This document shows positions 1 to 8,869 of a stretch of 64,000 nt of DNA, piece after piece (positions within the stretch are counted from its first letter, which is position 1; every line of letters starts with the position of its first letter). The translations under genes and the position numbers were made by a program. The notes beneath the pieces were generated by a model, which made no database searches, was not told where the DNA came from, and worked only from the letters and a program-made list of their open reading frames with translations. Source of the DNA: Jannaschia aquimarina (GTDB lineage: Bacteria > Pseudomonadota > Alphaproteobacteria > Rhodobacterales > Rhodobacteraceae); contig NZ_JYFE01000041.1 of NCBI RefSeq assembly GCF_000877395.1, positions 62,001 to 126,000 of the forward strand, in the 5' to 3' direction.

Positions 1-58
1 TGAAGGACACGATCGAGCCCAGCATCCAGGTCGCCGCGACGAGCGTCGTCCGATCCAT
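1..58 (-). CDS. Start of a probable membrane transporter (partial)
   Basis: Only the first 19 codons are in the window; the gene runs off the left edge. The visible N-terminus, MDRTTLVAATWMLGSIVSF, is the beginning of a hydrophobic first helix. The W-M-L-G-x-x-x-S-F pattern resembles the first helix of DMT-superfamily (EamA-type) permeases, but that is inference from very little sequence. The gap to the CorC-like gene upstream on the same strand is 51 bp, so the two may be cotranscribed. No strong ribosome-binding site precedes the ATG. Confidence 0.4.
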   Translation of the reverse strand, partial: MDRTTLVAATWMLGSIVSF

Positions 59-109
59 CAGCGGCGGGGTCCCGTGGTATCCGCGATCCGCAGGCGAAAG
101 GGCGAGCGA

Positions 110-1420
110 TCAGGCAAGCGGGCGGATGCGGAGGAGCGTGATCCGGTTGGCCTCGCGCCCGCCGACCTCGAACCGGAAGTTGTGGAAGCTGAAGACCTGG
201 CCGACCGTGGGAATCGTCTGGGCCTCATGGATGACCAGTCCGGCCACCGTATTCGCCTCGTCGTCCGGAAGGTTCCAGTCCGTCGCGCGGTTCAGGTCGC
301 GGATCGTCATCGCGCCGTCGATCGTGAAGGTCCCGCTTTCGTCAGGCTCCAGCATCGGAACGTCCGGCTCGTCGAACTCGTCCGTGATCTCGCCCACGAT
401 CTCTTCGAGAATGTCCTCGAGGGTTATCAGGCCCTGCAGGGCGCCGTATTCATCCACCACCAGCGCAAAGTGCGTGTGCTGCCTGAGGAACTGGCGAAGC
501 TGGTCGTCGAGCGTCGTCGTCTCGGGGATGAAGTAGGGGTCCTTCATCACCGCGCCGATCTCAAGCTCGGCAAGACGGGTCAGGTCGCCGTCGGCGCCCC
601 GGATCAACTCATCGATGCGGCGCAGCAGGTCCTTGGCGTGGACCACGCCGATAATGTTCTCCGGCTCGCCACGGAAGACGGGGAGGCGCGTGTACCGGCT
701 GGCGAGGCACTGGTCGAGGATGGCCTCCGGGGAGGCTTCGGCGTCCAGCATCTCGATGCCGGAGCGGTGGAGCATGATCTCTTCCACCGTCCGTTCGCCG
801 AGGTCGAGCGCGCCGAGCAGGCGGTCACGGTCCTCTTTCTGAACGCCGCCTTCGGTGTGGCCCTGTTTGATGGCGCCGAGGATTTCCTCGTGAGCGGACA
901 TGATCCGGCTGTCCGGGTCGATATCGACGCCGAACGCCTTGAGGATCAGGCGCACGAAGGCACGGACCACGTCGACGACGGGCGCGAACAGTTTTACGAC
1001 GATCGCAATCGCCGGAGCCACGCGGGACGCCGCGGATTCCGGGTTCGAGATGGCATAGGTCTTCGGAAGAACCTCCGCGAAGACGAGCACGAGGGCCGTC
1101 ATCACCAGCGTGGCGACTGCCACGCCGCTTTCGCCCAGCACGGCAGTGAAGAGGGCCGTGGCGAGCGAGGCCGACAGGATGTTGACGATGTTGTTGCCCA
1201 GAAGGACGGCGCCGATCAGGCGCTCGCTATCCTCGGTCACGGCGAGCGCGCGCTCGGCCCCCTTGGCGCCCTTGTCGGCCTGACTGCGCAGCTTCGCGCG
1301 GCTGGCCGCCGTCAACGCCGTCTCGGAGCCCGAGAAGAACCCGGACATCATGAGAAGGAAGAGAATCGCGCCGGCGATGCCCCAGGCGGCGCCCCATCCG
1401 ATTGTCGCTGCGGTTTCCAT
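110..1420 (-). CDS. CorC/HlyC-family protein (DUF21 + CBS pair + CorC_HlyC)
   Basis: A 436-aa inner-membrane protein of the CNNM/CorB family. The order of parts is an N-terminal DUF21 membrane region with hydrophobic segments near residues 10-38, 68-95, 100-125 and 133-158, including the family pattern G-x-x-S-G-S-E-T-A-L-T, then a tandem CBS pair at about 205-330, and a transporter-associated CorC_HlyC domain at about 345-432. Members are linked to magnesium or cobalt efflux; the old name hemolysin is misleading. Length is normal for the membrane-bound branch. It lies downstream of xerD on the same strand with a 90-bp gap. The exact ion is not readable from sequence. Confidence 0.9.
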   Translation of the reverse strand: METAATIGWGAAWGIAGAILFLLMMSGFFSGSETALTAASRAKLRSQADKGAKGAERALAVTEDSERLIGAVLLGNNIVNILSASLATALFTAVLGESGVAVATLVMTALVLVFAEVLPKTYAISNPESAASRVAPAIAIVVKLFAPVVDVVRAFVRLILKAFGVDIDPDSRIMSAHEEILGAIKQGHTEGGVQKEDRDRLLGALDLGERTVEEIMLHRSGIEMLDAEASPEAILDQCLASRYTRLPVFRGEPENIIGVVHAKDLLRRIDELIRGADGDLTRLAELEIGAVMKDPYFIPETTTLDDQLRQFLRQHTHFALVVDEYGALQGLITLEDILEEIVGEITDEFDEPDVPMLEPDESGTFTIDGAMTIRDLNRATDWNLPDDEANTVAGLVIHEAQTIPTVGQVFSFHNFRFEVGGREANRITLLRIRPLA

Positions 1421-1510
1421 CCTGCGCCATTAAGCGCGCGTTCGCCCACCATCAAGATGGCCGCCATCGGCGACGGCGGATTTCGTCGGTTCGGGCGGGA
1501 CGCCCGAAGC

Positions 1511-2413
1511 TCAATCCGTAAGCGGATGTTGGGTCAGGACCAGATCGCGCAGGCGGCTTTCCAGCACGTGGGTGTAGATCTCGGTCGTGGAGATGTCGGA
1601 ATGGCCCAGAAGAACCTGGATCGCCCGCAGATCTGCGCCGCCGGACAGCAGATGCGTGGCGAAGGCATGCCGCAGGACGTGCGGGCTGACCTTGCCGGGG
1701 TCGAGACCGGCTGCGGCCGCAAGCGTCTTGATGCGGGAATGGAACCAGACACGCGTCAGGTGCCCCGACTTGCCGCGCGACGGAAAGAGGTGGCGCGACG
1801 GCGCCTTCGGGTCCTCCTGCGCGTCGCGGAGGTCGAGCCATGCGGCGAGTGCCGCGCGCGCCGGTCCGGACAGCGGAACCATTCGTTCCTTACCGCCCTT
1901 GCCACGGACCAGCAGCATGCGCGGATCACCCCGGCTGGCGGCGACGGGCAGGGACACCAGCTCGGTGACGCGCATTCCCGTCGCATAGAGAAGCTGCATC
2001 ATGCAGGTGTCGCGCACCCGGTCCGTCTCGGTCTGCGCAAAGGTCCGCGCCGCTTGCAGGATCGCGTCGACCTCGGCTTCGCTCAGCGTCTTGGGAAGCG
2101 CCTTGCGCCGCCCGGGACCCGAGATCCGGATGGCCGGATCGTCTTGCCGCAGGCCCTCGTCATAGGCGAACCGATAGAGCCCGCGGATCGCCGAGAGGCG
2201 GCGGGCGCGGGTCGAGGCCGCGAGGCCCTCTGCGTCGCAGGCGATCAGGAACCGCTCGATATCGCCCCGTCGCGCGGTTTCGACGCTCTCGCCTCGGGCC
2301 TCCAGATGGGCGGCGAAGGCGTGCAGATCGTTCCGATAGGCCATCAACGAATTGGTGGCGGCCCCCCGTTCGGCAGCCTGCGCCTCGAGAAAAAGGTCGA
2401 TCCAGTCGCTCAT
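1511..2413 (-). CDS. xerD: Tyrosine recombinase XerD
   Basis: A 300-aa site-specific tyrosine recombinase that with XerC resolves chromosome dimers at dif under FtsK control. An N-terminal SAM-like core-binding domain spans about residues 1-90 and the catalytic domain about 105-295. The catalytic set is complete: Arg148 in GMRVTELVSL, Lys172 in GKGGKER, His245 and Arg248 in SPHVLRHAFATHLL, His271 in LLGHSDIS and Tyr280 in STTEIYTHV. Chromosomal setting, normal length and absence of phage genes favour a housekeeping Xer over an integrase. Its ATG overlaps the stop of the upstream gene (ATGA), so translation is probably coupled. XerC rather than XerD cannot be fully excluded. Confidence 0.9.
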   Translation of the reverse strand: MSDWIDLFLEAQAAERGAATNSLMAYRNDLHAFAAHLEARGESVETARRGDIERFLIACDAEGLAASTRARRLSAIRGLYRFAYDEGLRQDDPAIRISGPGRRKALPKTLSEAEVDAILQAARTFAQTETDRVRDTCMMQLLYATGMRVTELVSLPVAASRGDPRMLLVRGKGGKERMVPLSGPARAALAAWLDLRDAQEDPKAPSRHLFPSRGKSGHLTRVWFHSRIKTLAAAAGLDPGKVSPHVLRHAFATHLLSGGADLRAIQVLLGHSDISTTEIYTHVLESRLRDLVLTQHPLTD

Positions 2414-3906
2414 CCGGCGAGGAGCAGGTGGAGGGCCGTGCGTTTCGCGCGATCCTCCATGCCGACCGAGCGGAGAAAGGCAAGTGCGCGTGTCACGTCG
2501 CGCGGAGGGGTATCGGACCCGGCCGAAAGGCTTGTCGCGACCTCGAGCATCGCCTCGCCGATCCGGTCCGACTGCGCCATGCGGGCCAATTCGTCGTCCG
2601 TCACGGCCTGCGGGGCGAAAGCCGATGCGATCGCCGCCGGGAGATCTCCTGCGAGCGGCGGAAGAGCCTCGCCGCGGGCGAGTGCCGCGGCGAAGGCGAG
2701 ACGCGGGTCCGACGTCCGGGCATTCGCCGCTGCCGTCTCATAGGCTGGCGAAAGGAGACCCAGACGCAGGGCCGTATCTCCGCTGACTCCTGACGCGACG
2801 ACCCGTTCGCCGATCATGGCCGCCAGAGCGTCCAGCAAGTCGGCCTCCTCCATGAGCGCGACGGCATCGCGCAGCTCGCCCGCCGGATCGGCCCCGCTGG
2901 CCAGAGCTCGTTCGAGCCGAGCCACCGCGGAGGCCCGTTCCCACACGCCGCCGGAGGCCGAGGGACGCCGTTCCGTATAGAGTGCAAAGAGAGAATCCGC
3001 GCTGATCGCCCCGGCGCGCGCGAGACGTTCGGCAGCCTCGATCTGGGCCTTCCACCCGCTTGTCGGACTGAGGTCCGCGCCCGCGAAGCGAAGCGGCAGA
3101 TCACGGGTCGCGGGCCGCTCTCCCATGCCTTCGAGCAGGCGGAAGGCGAGCGGCGTCATCGGGCGCGGCGGGATCGGTGGCGGCTCACCCTCGAATAGCT
3201 CGGGATCGAGAAAGCGGGCGAGGAGCAGATCTTCTTCCGGACTGGTCACCTGAAGGGCCCGGCCCGTTTCCAGCGCCAGCGCGGCGGCCTGCCAGTCCCC
3301 CGACCGCGAGAGGCAGTAGATCCGAGCGGGCAGTCCGGGTGCGAGGTCCGGCCTGTCCAGCATGGTCGCGCAGGCTTCCTCGTCGTAGCCGGTCATCAGC
3401 GCGACGTCGAAGAGGCGCGCGAATGTCTCTGGCGTGTCCGCCCCGGCCCGTTCGAGAAGCGCCTGGGCCGGGTCAAGTGCGCCGACCTCCACCAGAGCGT
3501 CGATCCGCGCGTGGAAGACACTGTCCGGGTCCGTCGCCGCACGCGGCACGTTCAGCTCTGCAAGAAGAAGCAGTCGCACGATCCCTTGCAGGGCAGGGGG
3601 CATGTCCCCCGTCGGACGCGACAGCAGGTCGGCCAGCCTGTCCGGCTCGGATCCCGCGACGGCATCCGGCGGGAGCCCGGTCGCGTCCGAGCCGAGAAGG
3701 CCGACCGCGTCCCTGCGCACTTCGCCAAGGGGGAGGACCGCGACGTCGCTTTCCGACGGGGCGGAGGCCGGGGGTTCGTCCGGCGCCTCGCCGAGAGGGG
3801 GCCGGTTCAAGGCTTCCCTGAGCCAGGGAATCACCGTGTCGGGTTGCTGGGCGAACGACGGCGTCGCGAGGCACGCGGCGACCACGAGGAACAGATTAGC
3901 CCGCAT
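2410..3906 (-). CDS. Secreted hypothetical protein, Ala/Leu-rich helical
   Basis: A 498-aa protein that I do not recognise beyond its local context. I start it at the ATG at 3906 because the next residues, MRANLFLVVAACLATPSFAQ, form a clean signal peptide; 29 further in-frame residues upstream are Arg/Ser-rich and unlike a leader. The mature part is rich in Ala, Leu, Asp and Pro, with many short helical stretches ending in DP or PE, and could be a TPR-like alpha-solenoid, though no motif is clear. It ends in ATGA with xerD, and its start overlaps the stop of a small membrane-peptide gene by 11 bp, so the three probably form one transcript. A periplasmic location is inferred. Confidence 0.75.
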   Translation of the reverse strand: MRANLFLVVAACLATPSFAQQPDTVIPWLREALNRPPLGEAPDEPPASAPSESDVAVLPLGEVRRDAVGLLGSDATGLPPDAVAGSEPDRLADLLSRPTGDMPPALQGIVRLLLLAELNVPRAATDPDSVFHARIDALVEVGALDPAQALLERAGADTPETFARLFDVALMTGYDEEACATMLDRPDLAPGLPARIYCLSRSGDWQAAALALETGRALQVTSPEEDLLLARFLDPELFEGEPPPIPPRPMTPLAFRLLEGMGERPATRDLPLRFAGADLSPTSGWKAQIEAAERLARAGAISADSLFALYTERRPSASGGVWERASAVARLERALASGADPAGELRDAVALMEEADLLDALAAMIGERVVASGVSGDTALRLGLLSPAYETAAANARTSDPRLAFAAALARGEALPPLAGDLPAAIASAFAPQAVTDDELARMAQSDRIGEAMLEVATSLSAGSDTPPRDVTRALAFLRSVGMEDRAKRTALHLLLAG

Positions 3907-4024
3907 CGATCTCGATCTGCTCGCTCTGCGGGGCCGTCTCCGGCTCGAGCAGGAAGGAATATCCGTAAAGGCCCGCGACGACGATAATCGCAAGGATCAG
4001 AAGGTATTTGAGGAACCGCAACAT
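3896..4024 (-). CDS. Small single-pass membrane peptide (42 aa)
   Basis: The likely product is 42 aa, starting at the ATG at 4024: MLRFLKYLLILAIIVV, then a short acidic tail ending QIEIDAG. One transmembrane helix (about residues 5-22) follows a basic N-terminus. A longer frame from 4123 exists, but its extra residues are low-complexity and would run through the promoter space shared with aroK. The stop overlaps the start of the secreted 498-aa gene by 11 bp, which argues that it is translated as part of that operon. Function unknown. Confidence 0.6.
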   Translation of the reverse strand: MLRFLKYLLILAIIVVAGLYGYSFLLEPETAPQSEQIEIDAG

Positions 4025-4122
4025 GCCCTGCCCCTGAGGCTTCTTCTTTGGGCGCGACTTTGCCGGGTGGGGTTCCGCTTGGCAATGCGGGTGGCAACAG
4101 GCAGGAAGGCGGTGTGGCAACA

Positions 4123-4674
4123 ATGGGCAGACATATGCCGGGCGAGGGGCGGCCCATCGTCCTGGTGGGGATGATGGGATCCGGCAAGACCGCCGTGGGA
4201 ACGGCCCTGGCCGAGCGGCTCGACGTTCCCTTTCGGGACACAGACGAAGCCATCGTGGCCGCGTCCCGGATGAGCATCGCCGAGATCTTCGAGAGGGATG
4301 GCGAGGCGTTCTTCCGGGCCAGGGAGCGGGAAATCCTCAACCGGCTTCTGGACGCAGGCCCCGGTGTGGTGTCGACGGGAGGCGGCATCTTTCTCGACCA
4401 GCGGAACCGGGACGCGATCGCGGCACGGGGCGTCTCCGTCTGGCTCAGGGCCAGCGCGGATCTGCTGTGGTCGCGGGTGAAGCATCGGACCACCCGGCCG
4501 CTCTTGATGACATCCGATCCTCGCGGAACGCTCGAACGCCTGCTTGCCGAACGGACGCCGCATTACGCAAACGCGCAGGTCATCGTGGATGCGCATGCCT
4601 CGTACTCGATTTCAGACATGGTGGATCACGTGATTGAAGCCTTGCTTCAAATCAGCCCGGAAACCTCTGCATGA
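4123..4674 (+). CDS. aroK: Shikimate kinase
   Basis: Phosphorylates shikimate to shikimate 3-phosphate with ATP in the cytoplasmic chorismate pathway. The 183-aa product has a Walker A loop GMMGSGKTAVG near residue 18, the shikimate-binding D-T-D of FRDTDEAI, a conserved downstream Arg region (FFRAREREIL) and the GGG of VSTGGGIFL. I chose the ATG at 4123 because it lies after an AGGAAGG stretch; the longer frame from 4048 would overlap the divergent gene's upstream region, and an ATG at 4135 is also possible. Its stop overlaps the aroB start (ATGA), the usual aroKB pairing. Confidence 0.95.
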   Translation: MGRHMPGEGRPIVLVGMMGSGKTAVGTALAERLDVPFRDTDEAIVAASRMSIAEIFERDGEAFFRAREREILNRLLDAGPGVVSTGGGIFLDQRNRDAIAARGVSVWLRASADLLWSRVKHRTTRPLLMTSDPRGTLERLLAERTPHYANAQVIVDAHASYSISDMVDHVIEALLQISPETSA

Positions 4675-5777
4675 CCGAAACCGTCCGGGTGGAGTTGGGA
4701 CGGCGGAGCTACGACGTTCTCATCGGGCCGGGGCTGATCGATCGCGTGGGCCCGCTGATCGAGCCCCTTTCGCCGCGCGGCCGCGTCCTGATCCTGACCG
4801 AAGAACGCGTGGCCCCGCTTTGGCTGGAACGGCTGAGGGCGGGGCTCGACGGGCTGGACGCGCCCGCGCTGACCTTGCCGGCCGGCGAGGCCACGAAGTC
4901 TTGGGACGGCTTAAGTCGCTCAGTCGAATGGCTGCTCGATCAGCGGCCGGAGCGGTCGGATATCATTCTCGCACTGGGTGGCGGGGTGATCGGGGACCTC
5001 GCGGGCTTTGCCGCTGCCTCGGTGCTTCGCGGCATCCGCTTCGTACAGGTTCCCACGACCCTGCTTGCGCAGGTCGACTCTTCGGTCGGCGGCAAGACCG
5101 GGATCAATACGCGTCACGGCAAGAACCTCGTGGGCGCGTTCCATCAGCCGTCGCTGGTGCTGTGCGACACGTCAGTTCTGGACACGCTGCGGCCTCGCGA
5201 TTTCCGGGCCGGGTATGGCGAGGTTGCGAAATATGGCCTGCTTGGCGACAGCGCCTTCTTCTCGTGGCTCGAGAGCAATGGACCGGCGCTTGCAGCGGAC
5301 GAGAGCCTTCGGCGAGAGGCGGTCCGCCGGTCCGTGCAGATGAAGGCAGACATCGTCGCGCGGGACGAGACCGAAGCGGGGGATCGCGCGCTCCTCAACC
5401 TCGGACATACATTCGCACACGCTTTGGAGGCGGCGACGGGCTATTCCGACCGGCTGTTGCACGGCGAAGCGGTGGCCGTGGGGTGCGGCTTGGCATTCGA
5501 CCTATCGGCGCGTCTTGGATTGTGTGCGCAGGAATTGCCGGGACGGGTGCGAGCGCATCTGGCGGAGATGGGGCTGCCGCATGACCTGCGGGACATTGAC
5601 GGTCCATTGCCAGGGGCAGGGGCCCTGGTCAACCTGATGGGACAGGACAAGAAGGTGCGCGACGGCAAGCTGCGCTTTGTCCTCGCGCGGGGTGTCGGTG
5701 AGGCCTTTGTGACGTCGGACGTGCCGCATGAGAGTGTGGTCGATGTGCTGTCGGACAGCCTGAGAGGGAAGTCTTAG
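4671..5777 (+). CDS. aroB: 3-dehydroquinate synthase
   Basis: Converts DAHP to 3-dehydroquinate with NAD and a divalent metal, the second step of the shikimate pathway. The 368-aa protein shows the dinucleotide-binding run ALGGGVIGDLAGFAAA, the loop QVDSSVGGKTGIN, the metal-ligand region around E of GYGEVAKYG, and the metal-binding histidines of LGHTFAHALEA and LLHGEAVAVG. Length is normal. It is coupled to aroK by ATGA. A perfect 24-bp palindrome spans its stop codon (5766-5789) and begins a palindrome cluster that probably ends both this operon and the convergent fumC operon. Confidence 0.96.
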   Translation: MTETVRVELGRRSYDVLIGPGLIDRVGPLIEPLSPRGRVLILTEERVAPLWLERLRAGLDGLDAPALTLPAGEATKSWDGLSRSVEWLLDQRPERSDIILALGGGVIGDLAGFAAASVLRGIRFVQVPTTLLAQVDSSVGGKTGINTRHGKNLVGAFHQPSLVLCDTSVLDTLRPRDFRAGYGEVAKYGLLGDSAFFSWLESNGPALAADESLRREAVRRSVQMKADIVARDETEAGDRALLNLGHTFAHALEAATGYSDRLLHGEAVAVGCGLAFDLSARLGLCAQELPGRVRAHLAEMGLPHDLRDIDGPLPGAGALVNLMGQDKKVRDGKLRFVLARGVGEAFVTSDVPHESVVDVLSDSLRGKS

Positions 5778-5841
5778 CTAAGACTTCCCCGAGCGGAGCC
5801 TTAGCTAAGGCTCCGCTAGCCAAATCCTCGACTGAGGATTT
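5766..5841. terminator. Three tandem palindromes between convergent operons
   Basis: Three hairpin-forming elements lie side by side. The first, 5766-5789, is a perfect 24-bp palindrome that includes the aroB stop codon. The second, 5792-5817, is a perfect 26-bp palindrome. Both have the same centre, CTTAGCTAAG. The third, 5822-5841, is an 8-bp stem (AAATCCTC/GAGGATTT) with loop GACT. None is followed by a long T run on either strand. The setting between converging genes fits bidirectional transcription termination, but the shared core also suggests a repeated element or protein-binding site. Confidence 0.6.
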
Positions 5842-5845
5842 AGGA

Positions 5846-6079
5846 TCAGGTGAGACGCCGGATGGGTTCGCGGTTGCAGAGGATCACGAACTGCCCAGCG
5901 TTCTCGACCGTGGCGAAGCCGCGCCGGCGCATCTCGGCCAGGAATGCCTCACGGCCGACCATGCGTTCGACATCCCGTGCCTTCCGACGAATGACGGCAC
6001 CCTGCCGCGCCGCTTTCGACGACAGGATCTGAGTGAGCCATTGCTCGGCGACCGGGGAAAGAAGGTAGCGCTCGTCCAT
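5846..6079 (-). CDS. Small conserved-looking hypothetical protein (77 aa)
   Basis: A 77-aa soluble, basic protein with no domain I recognise. It has mixed helix propensity, an Arg-rich middle (VIRRKARDVERMVGREAF) and a C-terminal R-R-R-G-F-A-T-V-E-N segment. It sits 24 bp after the RHH_4 gene on the same strand and seems to be the last gene of the fumC operon; its stop is next to the palindrome cluster. Context hints at a small regulator or accessory factor, but nothing in the sequence shows a function. Confidence 0.6.
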   Translation of the reverse strand: MDERYLLSPVAEQWLTQILSSKAARQGAVIRRKARDVERMVGREAFLAEMRRRGFATVENAGQFVILCNREPIRRLT

Positions 6080-6103
6080 ATCCTGATGGATGACACGCCT
6101 CGG

Positions 6104-6331
6104 TTAACGCCCCGCTAACGTCCGCAGGCGTCGCAGGACGGCGACGCGAATCGCACTGGCAAGACCCGCGCTGACGCCCCGCTCTCGGTCGATGCGCGCG
6201 GCAAGGGCGTTGAGCGAGACGCCTTCATCCTGGGCCATGCGCTGGAATTCGTCCCAGAACGGCTCTTCCAGCGAGACGCTGGTGCGATGGCCGTGGAGCG
6301 TCAAGCTGCGCTTTCGCGGGCGGGCATCCAT
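6104..6331 (-). CDS. Ribbon-helix-helix (RHH_4) small protein
   Basis: A 75-aa basic protein of the ribbon-helix-helix type (RHH_4 family by resemblance). The N-terminal beta-strand R-T-S-V-S-L-E-E-P-F-W-D-E-F is the family's signature entry, followed by two helices (FQRMAQDEGVSLNALAARID). Such proteins usually dimerise and bind DNA, so a small transcription factor or antitoxin-like role is possible; no toxin partner is visible. Start choice: ATG at 6331, with a GTG three bases earlier; both overlap the DUF4169 stop, so it is probably translated by coupling. Confidence 0.8.
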   Translation of the reverse strand: MDARPRKRSLTLHGHRTSVSLEEPFWDEFQRMAQDEGVSLNALAARIDRERGVSAGLASAIRVAVLRRLRTLAGR

Positions 6332-6507
6332 CACTCCCGCTCGTGACCATCCAGGTGCCGGCGCGCCCGGTGCGCAGCGGCGTCTTCCTCGGCTTTCTGG
6401 GCCTTCGTGCGACCGTGACGGGCGGCGTTGGCGTCCGCCTCGGCCCGCTTGGCATCGCGCGTGCGAGCCTTGCGGGCCGCCCGCAGGTTGACGACCTTGC
6501 CGCTCAC
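6331..6507 (-). CDS. DUF4169 small basic protein (58 aa)
   Basis: A 58-aa protein starting with GTG and reading [20 protein letters not shown] at its N-terminus. It is very rich in Ala, Arg and Lys, and the opening V-V-N-L-R-x-A-R-K pattern is typical of DUF4169. The GTG overlaps the fumC TGA (GTGA), and its own TGA overlaps the RHH_4 start, so fumC, this gene and RHH_4 are three translationally coupled genes. The function of DUF4169 is unknown; charge and composition are compatible with nucleic-acid binding. Confidence 0.8.
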   Translation of the reverse strand: MSGKVVNLRAARKARTRDAKRAEADANAARHGRTKAQKAEEDAAAHRARRHLDGHERE

Positions 6508-7895
6508 TTCGGTCCGATCATCAGTTCGGGGCGAACGACCCGGTCAAAGGTCTCCTCGTCCACGAGACCGAGCGCGATCGCCTCTTCGCGCAGCGTCGTG
6601 CCGTTCCTGTGCGCCGTCTTCGCGACCTTGGTGGCATTGTCGTAGCCGATCGTGGGGGCGAGCGCCGTGACCAGCATCAGGCTTTCTTTCATCAGCTTGT
6701 CGATCCGCTCCACGTTGGCCTTTGTGCCGACCACCATGTTGTCGGTGAAGCTGCCCGCCGCGTCGCCCAAGAGCTGCATGCTCTGCAACACGTTGTAGCT
6801 CATCATCGGGTTGTAGACGTTGAGCTCGAAATGGCCCTGGCTGCCGGCAAAGCCCACGGCGGCGTCGTTGCCCATGACATGCGCGCAGACCATGGTCAGC
6901 GCCTCCGCCTGGGTTGGGTTCACCTTGCCCGGCATGATCGACGATCCCGGCTCGTTCTCCGGCAGGATCAGCTCGCCCAGGCCGGAGCGTGGACCGGAAC
7001 CCAGAAGGCGCATGTCATTGGCGATCTTGAAGAGGCTTGCGGCCACCGTCTTGAGCGCGCCGGAGAACATGACCATCGCATCGTGCGCGGCCAGCGCCTC
7101 GAACTTGTTGGGTGCGGTCACGAACGGCAGCCCTGTGATCGAGGCGATCTCGGCGGCGACCTTCTCGGCAAAGCCCTTCCGGGTGTTGAGCCCGGTGCCC
7201 ACGGCCGTGCCGCCCTGCGCCAGTTCGTAGATGTCCGGAAGGCACGCCTCGACCCGTTCGATCCCCTTGGCGACCTGATGCGCGTAGCCGCCGAATTCCT
7301 GGCCGAGGGTCAGCGGGGTCGCGTCCTGCGTGTGGGTGCGACCGATCTTGATGATGTCCTTGAATTCATCCGACTTGGCCTCCAGCGCCTGATGCAGCTT
7401 GCGAAGGCCCGGCAGCAGGGTGTCGCGGGCCATCATGCCGATGGCGACATGCATCGCGGTCGGGAAGGTGTCGTTGGACGACTGGCCCATGTTGCAATGA
7501 TCGTTCGGATGGACCGGTTCCTTGGAGCCGATCGTGCCGCCCATGATCTCGATGGCGCGGTTCGCGATGACCTCGTTGGCGTTCATGTTGGATTGCGTGC
7601 CGCTGCCGGTCTGCCAGACGACGAGGGGGAAGTTGTCGTCGAACCTGCCGTCGATCACGTCCTGCGCGGCCTGCTGGATCGCCTTGGAGCGGTCCGGGTC
7701 GAGATCGCCGAAGTCTTCGTTCACGATGGCCGCCGCCTTTTTGATCGCTCCGAGCGCGCGGACGATGGCAACCGGCTGGCGTTCCCATCCGATGGGAAAA
7801 TTCATGATCGAGCGCTGGGTCTGTGCGCCCCAGTACTTGTCCGCCGGAACCTCCAGAGGGCCGAAACTGTCGGTTTCTGTGCGGGTATCGGTCAT
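6504..7895 (-). CDS. fumC: Class II fumarate hydratase
   Basis: Interconverts fumarate and malate in the TCA cycle; a cytoplasmic homotetramer without an iron-sulfur cluster. The 463-aa length is normal. Seen are the N-terminal YWGAQTQRS segment, [33 protein letters not shown] and the superfamily signature [11 protein letters not shown] carrying the mobile-loop catalytic Ser. I start at the ATG at 7895 because AGGAGAG sits just upstream; the 65-codon in-frame extension above it is unlike the family. It is the first gene of an operon with DUF4169, RHH_4 and a 77-aa protein. Confidence 0.97.
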   Translation of the reverse strand: MTDTRTETDSFGPLEVPADKYWGAQTQRSIMNFPIGWERQPVAIVRALGAIKKAAAIVNEDFGDLDPDRSKAIQQAAQDVIDGRFDDNFPLVVWQTGSGTQSNMNANEVIANRAIEIMGGTIGSKEPVHPNDHCNMGQSSNDTFPTAMHVAIGMMARDTLLPGLRKLHQALEAKSDEFKDIIKIGRTHTQDATPLTLGQEFGGYAHQVAKGIERVEACLPDIYELAQGGTAVGTGLNTRKGFAEKVAAEIASITGLPFVTAPNKFEALAAHDAMVMFSGALKTVAASLFKIANDMRLLGSGPRSGLGELILPENEPGSSIMPGKVNPTQAEALTMVCAHVMGNDAAVGFAGSQGHFELNVYNPMMSYNVLQSMQLLGDAAGSFTDNMVVGTKANVERIDKLMKESLMLVTALAPTIGYDNATKVAKTAHRNGTTLREEAIALGLVDEETFDRVVRPELMIGPK

Positions 7896-8086
7896 CGGTC
7901 GGACTCTCCTGTCGTCATATCGCGCGCGGGGGCCCGTGGATCGGGCCGCCAGGCGTGCCAATTGCGATGAGTGTCCTATCGCATGCCATTTCCCGCGTCG
8001 GAAGAGGGCCACGCGATCCGATGCCCATCCAGATAGAAATGATCCGGGCGCAGGTCGAGGCCGCGTCCGGATCCAATTGGCCGGGG

Positions 8087-8869
8087 TCAAAAGAAGATGT
8101 CGTCCGCGAGTTCTGCCGCGGATATCCCGTAGACGGTGATGGTCGTCCCGCCATAGGACAGGATCGCCGCACCGCCATGGTCTTGAAGGCTGAAGCCTTG
8201 GATCACGATGCTGTCTTTCGGAACGTCGAAGACAATTCTGTCAACGTCGTTCTCGAAATCCAGGATGCGATCGTTCCCGTCCGCGAGGCCGAAAACGAAG
8301 ACGTCCGCATATCCCTCATCGGCGCCCCCGTCGCTTGGGTTATCGCCGTAAAGAACGTCGTCGCCTTTCCCCCCTCGGATAATATCTTCACCAGAGCCGC
8401 CATAGAGACGGTCATTTCCCTCTTCGCCGAAGAGTTGATCGTCACCGTCACGCCCAAAGACCCGGTCGTCACCGTCACCGCCATAGACTACGTCCGCACC
8501 GTTGCCGTCTCGGTCATCGGCGTAGACGACATCGTCACCCTTACCGCCGTAAACGACGTCACTGCCTGAACCGGCGTAGATTCGATCGTTACCGCCTTCC
8601 CCCAAGAGGCTGTCGTCACCGTCGCGCCCGTAGATGCGATCGTGCCCGCCGCCGCCATAGATCGCGTCATCGCCTCCGCGGCCATCGAGATGATCCCGAC
8701 CTGCGCCGCCATCGAATACATCGTCCCATGGTGTGCCGATTATCGTGTCCCGTCCGCCTGTCCCACCAAGGTCAGGCTCGCCTTCATAGCAGCCACCGCA
8801 GACGGTGTCGCTGTCCTCAAAAGTCAGGACCTGCGCGCGAAGCCTCGCTATTACATCAGAAGCAAACAT
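8087..8869 (-). CDS. RTX-type calcium-binding repeat protein (260 aa)
   Basis: Made almost entirely of about 14 glycine/aspartate nonapeptides of the type G-G-x-G-x-D-x-x-x (residues about 35-200), which bind calcium in a parallel beta-roll. The C-terminus carries [17 protein letters not shown], typical of the end of RTX proteins, and a hydrophobic C-terminal tail (ELADDIFF) that fits a type I secretion signal. There is no Sec signal peptide. The N-terminus has an unusual C-G-G-C. A block of about 45 residues is duplicated (around [18 protein letters not shown] and [18 protein letters not shown]). No enzymatic domain is present and no T1SS genes are nearby. Confidence 0.85.
   Translation of the reverse strand: MFASDVIARLRAQVLTFEDSDTVCGGCYEGEPDLGGTGGRDTIIGTPWDDVFDGGAGRDHLDGRGGDDAIYGGGGHDRIYGRDGDDSLLGEGGNDRIYAGSGSDVVYGGKGDDVVYADDRDGNGADVVYGGDGDDRVFGRDGDDQLFGEEGNDRLYGGSGEDIIRGGKGDDVLYGDNPSDGGADEGYADVFVFGLADGNDRILDFENDVDRIVFDVPKDSIVIQGFSLQDHGGAAILSYGGTTITVYGISAAELADDIFF

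Noticed and set aside
74-2743. An 889-codon open frame on the plus strand across corC and xerD
   Set aside because: It runs antisense to two well-supported genes, is Arg/Gly/Asp-rich without family features, and arises from high-GC codon bias.
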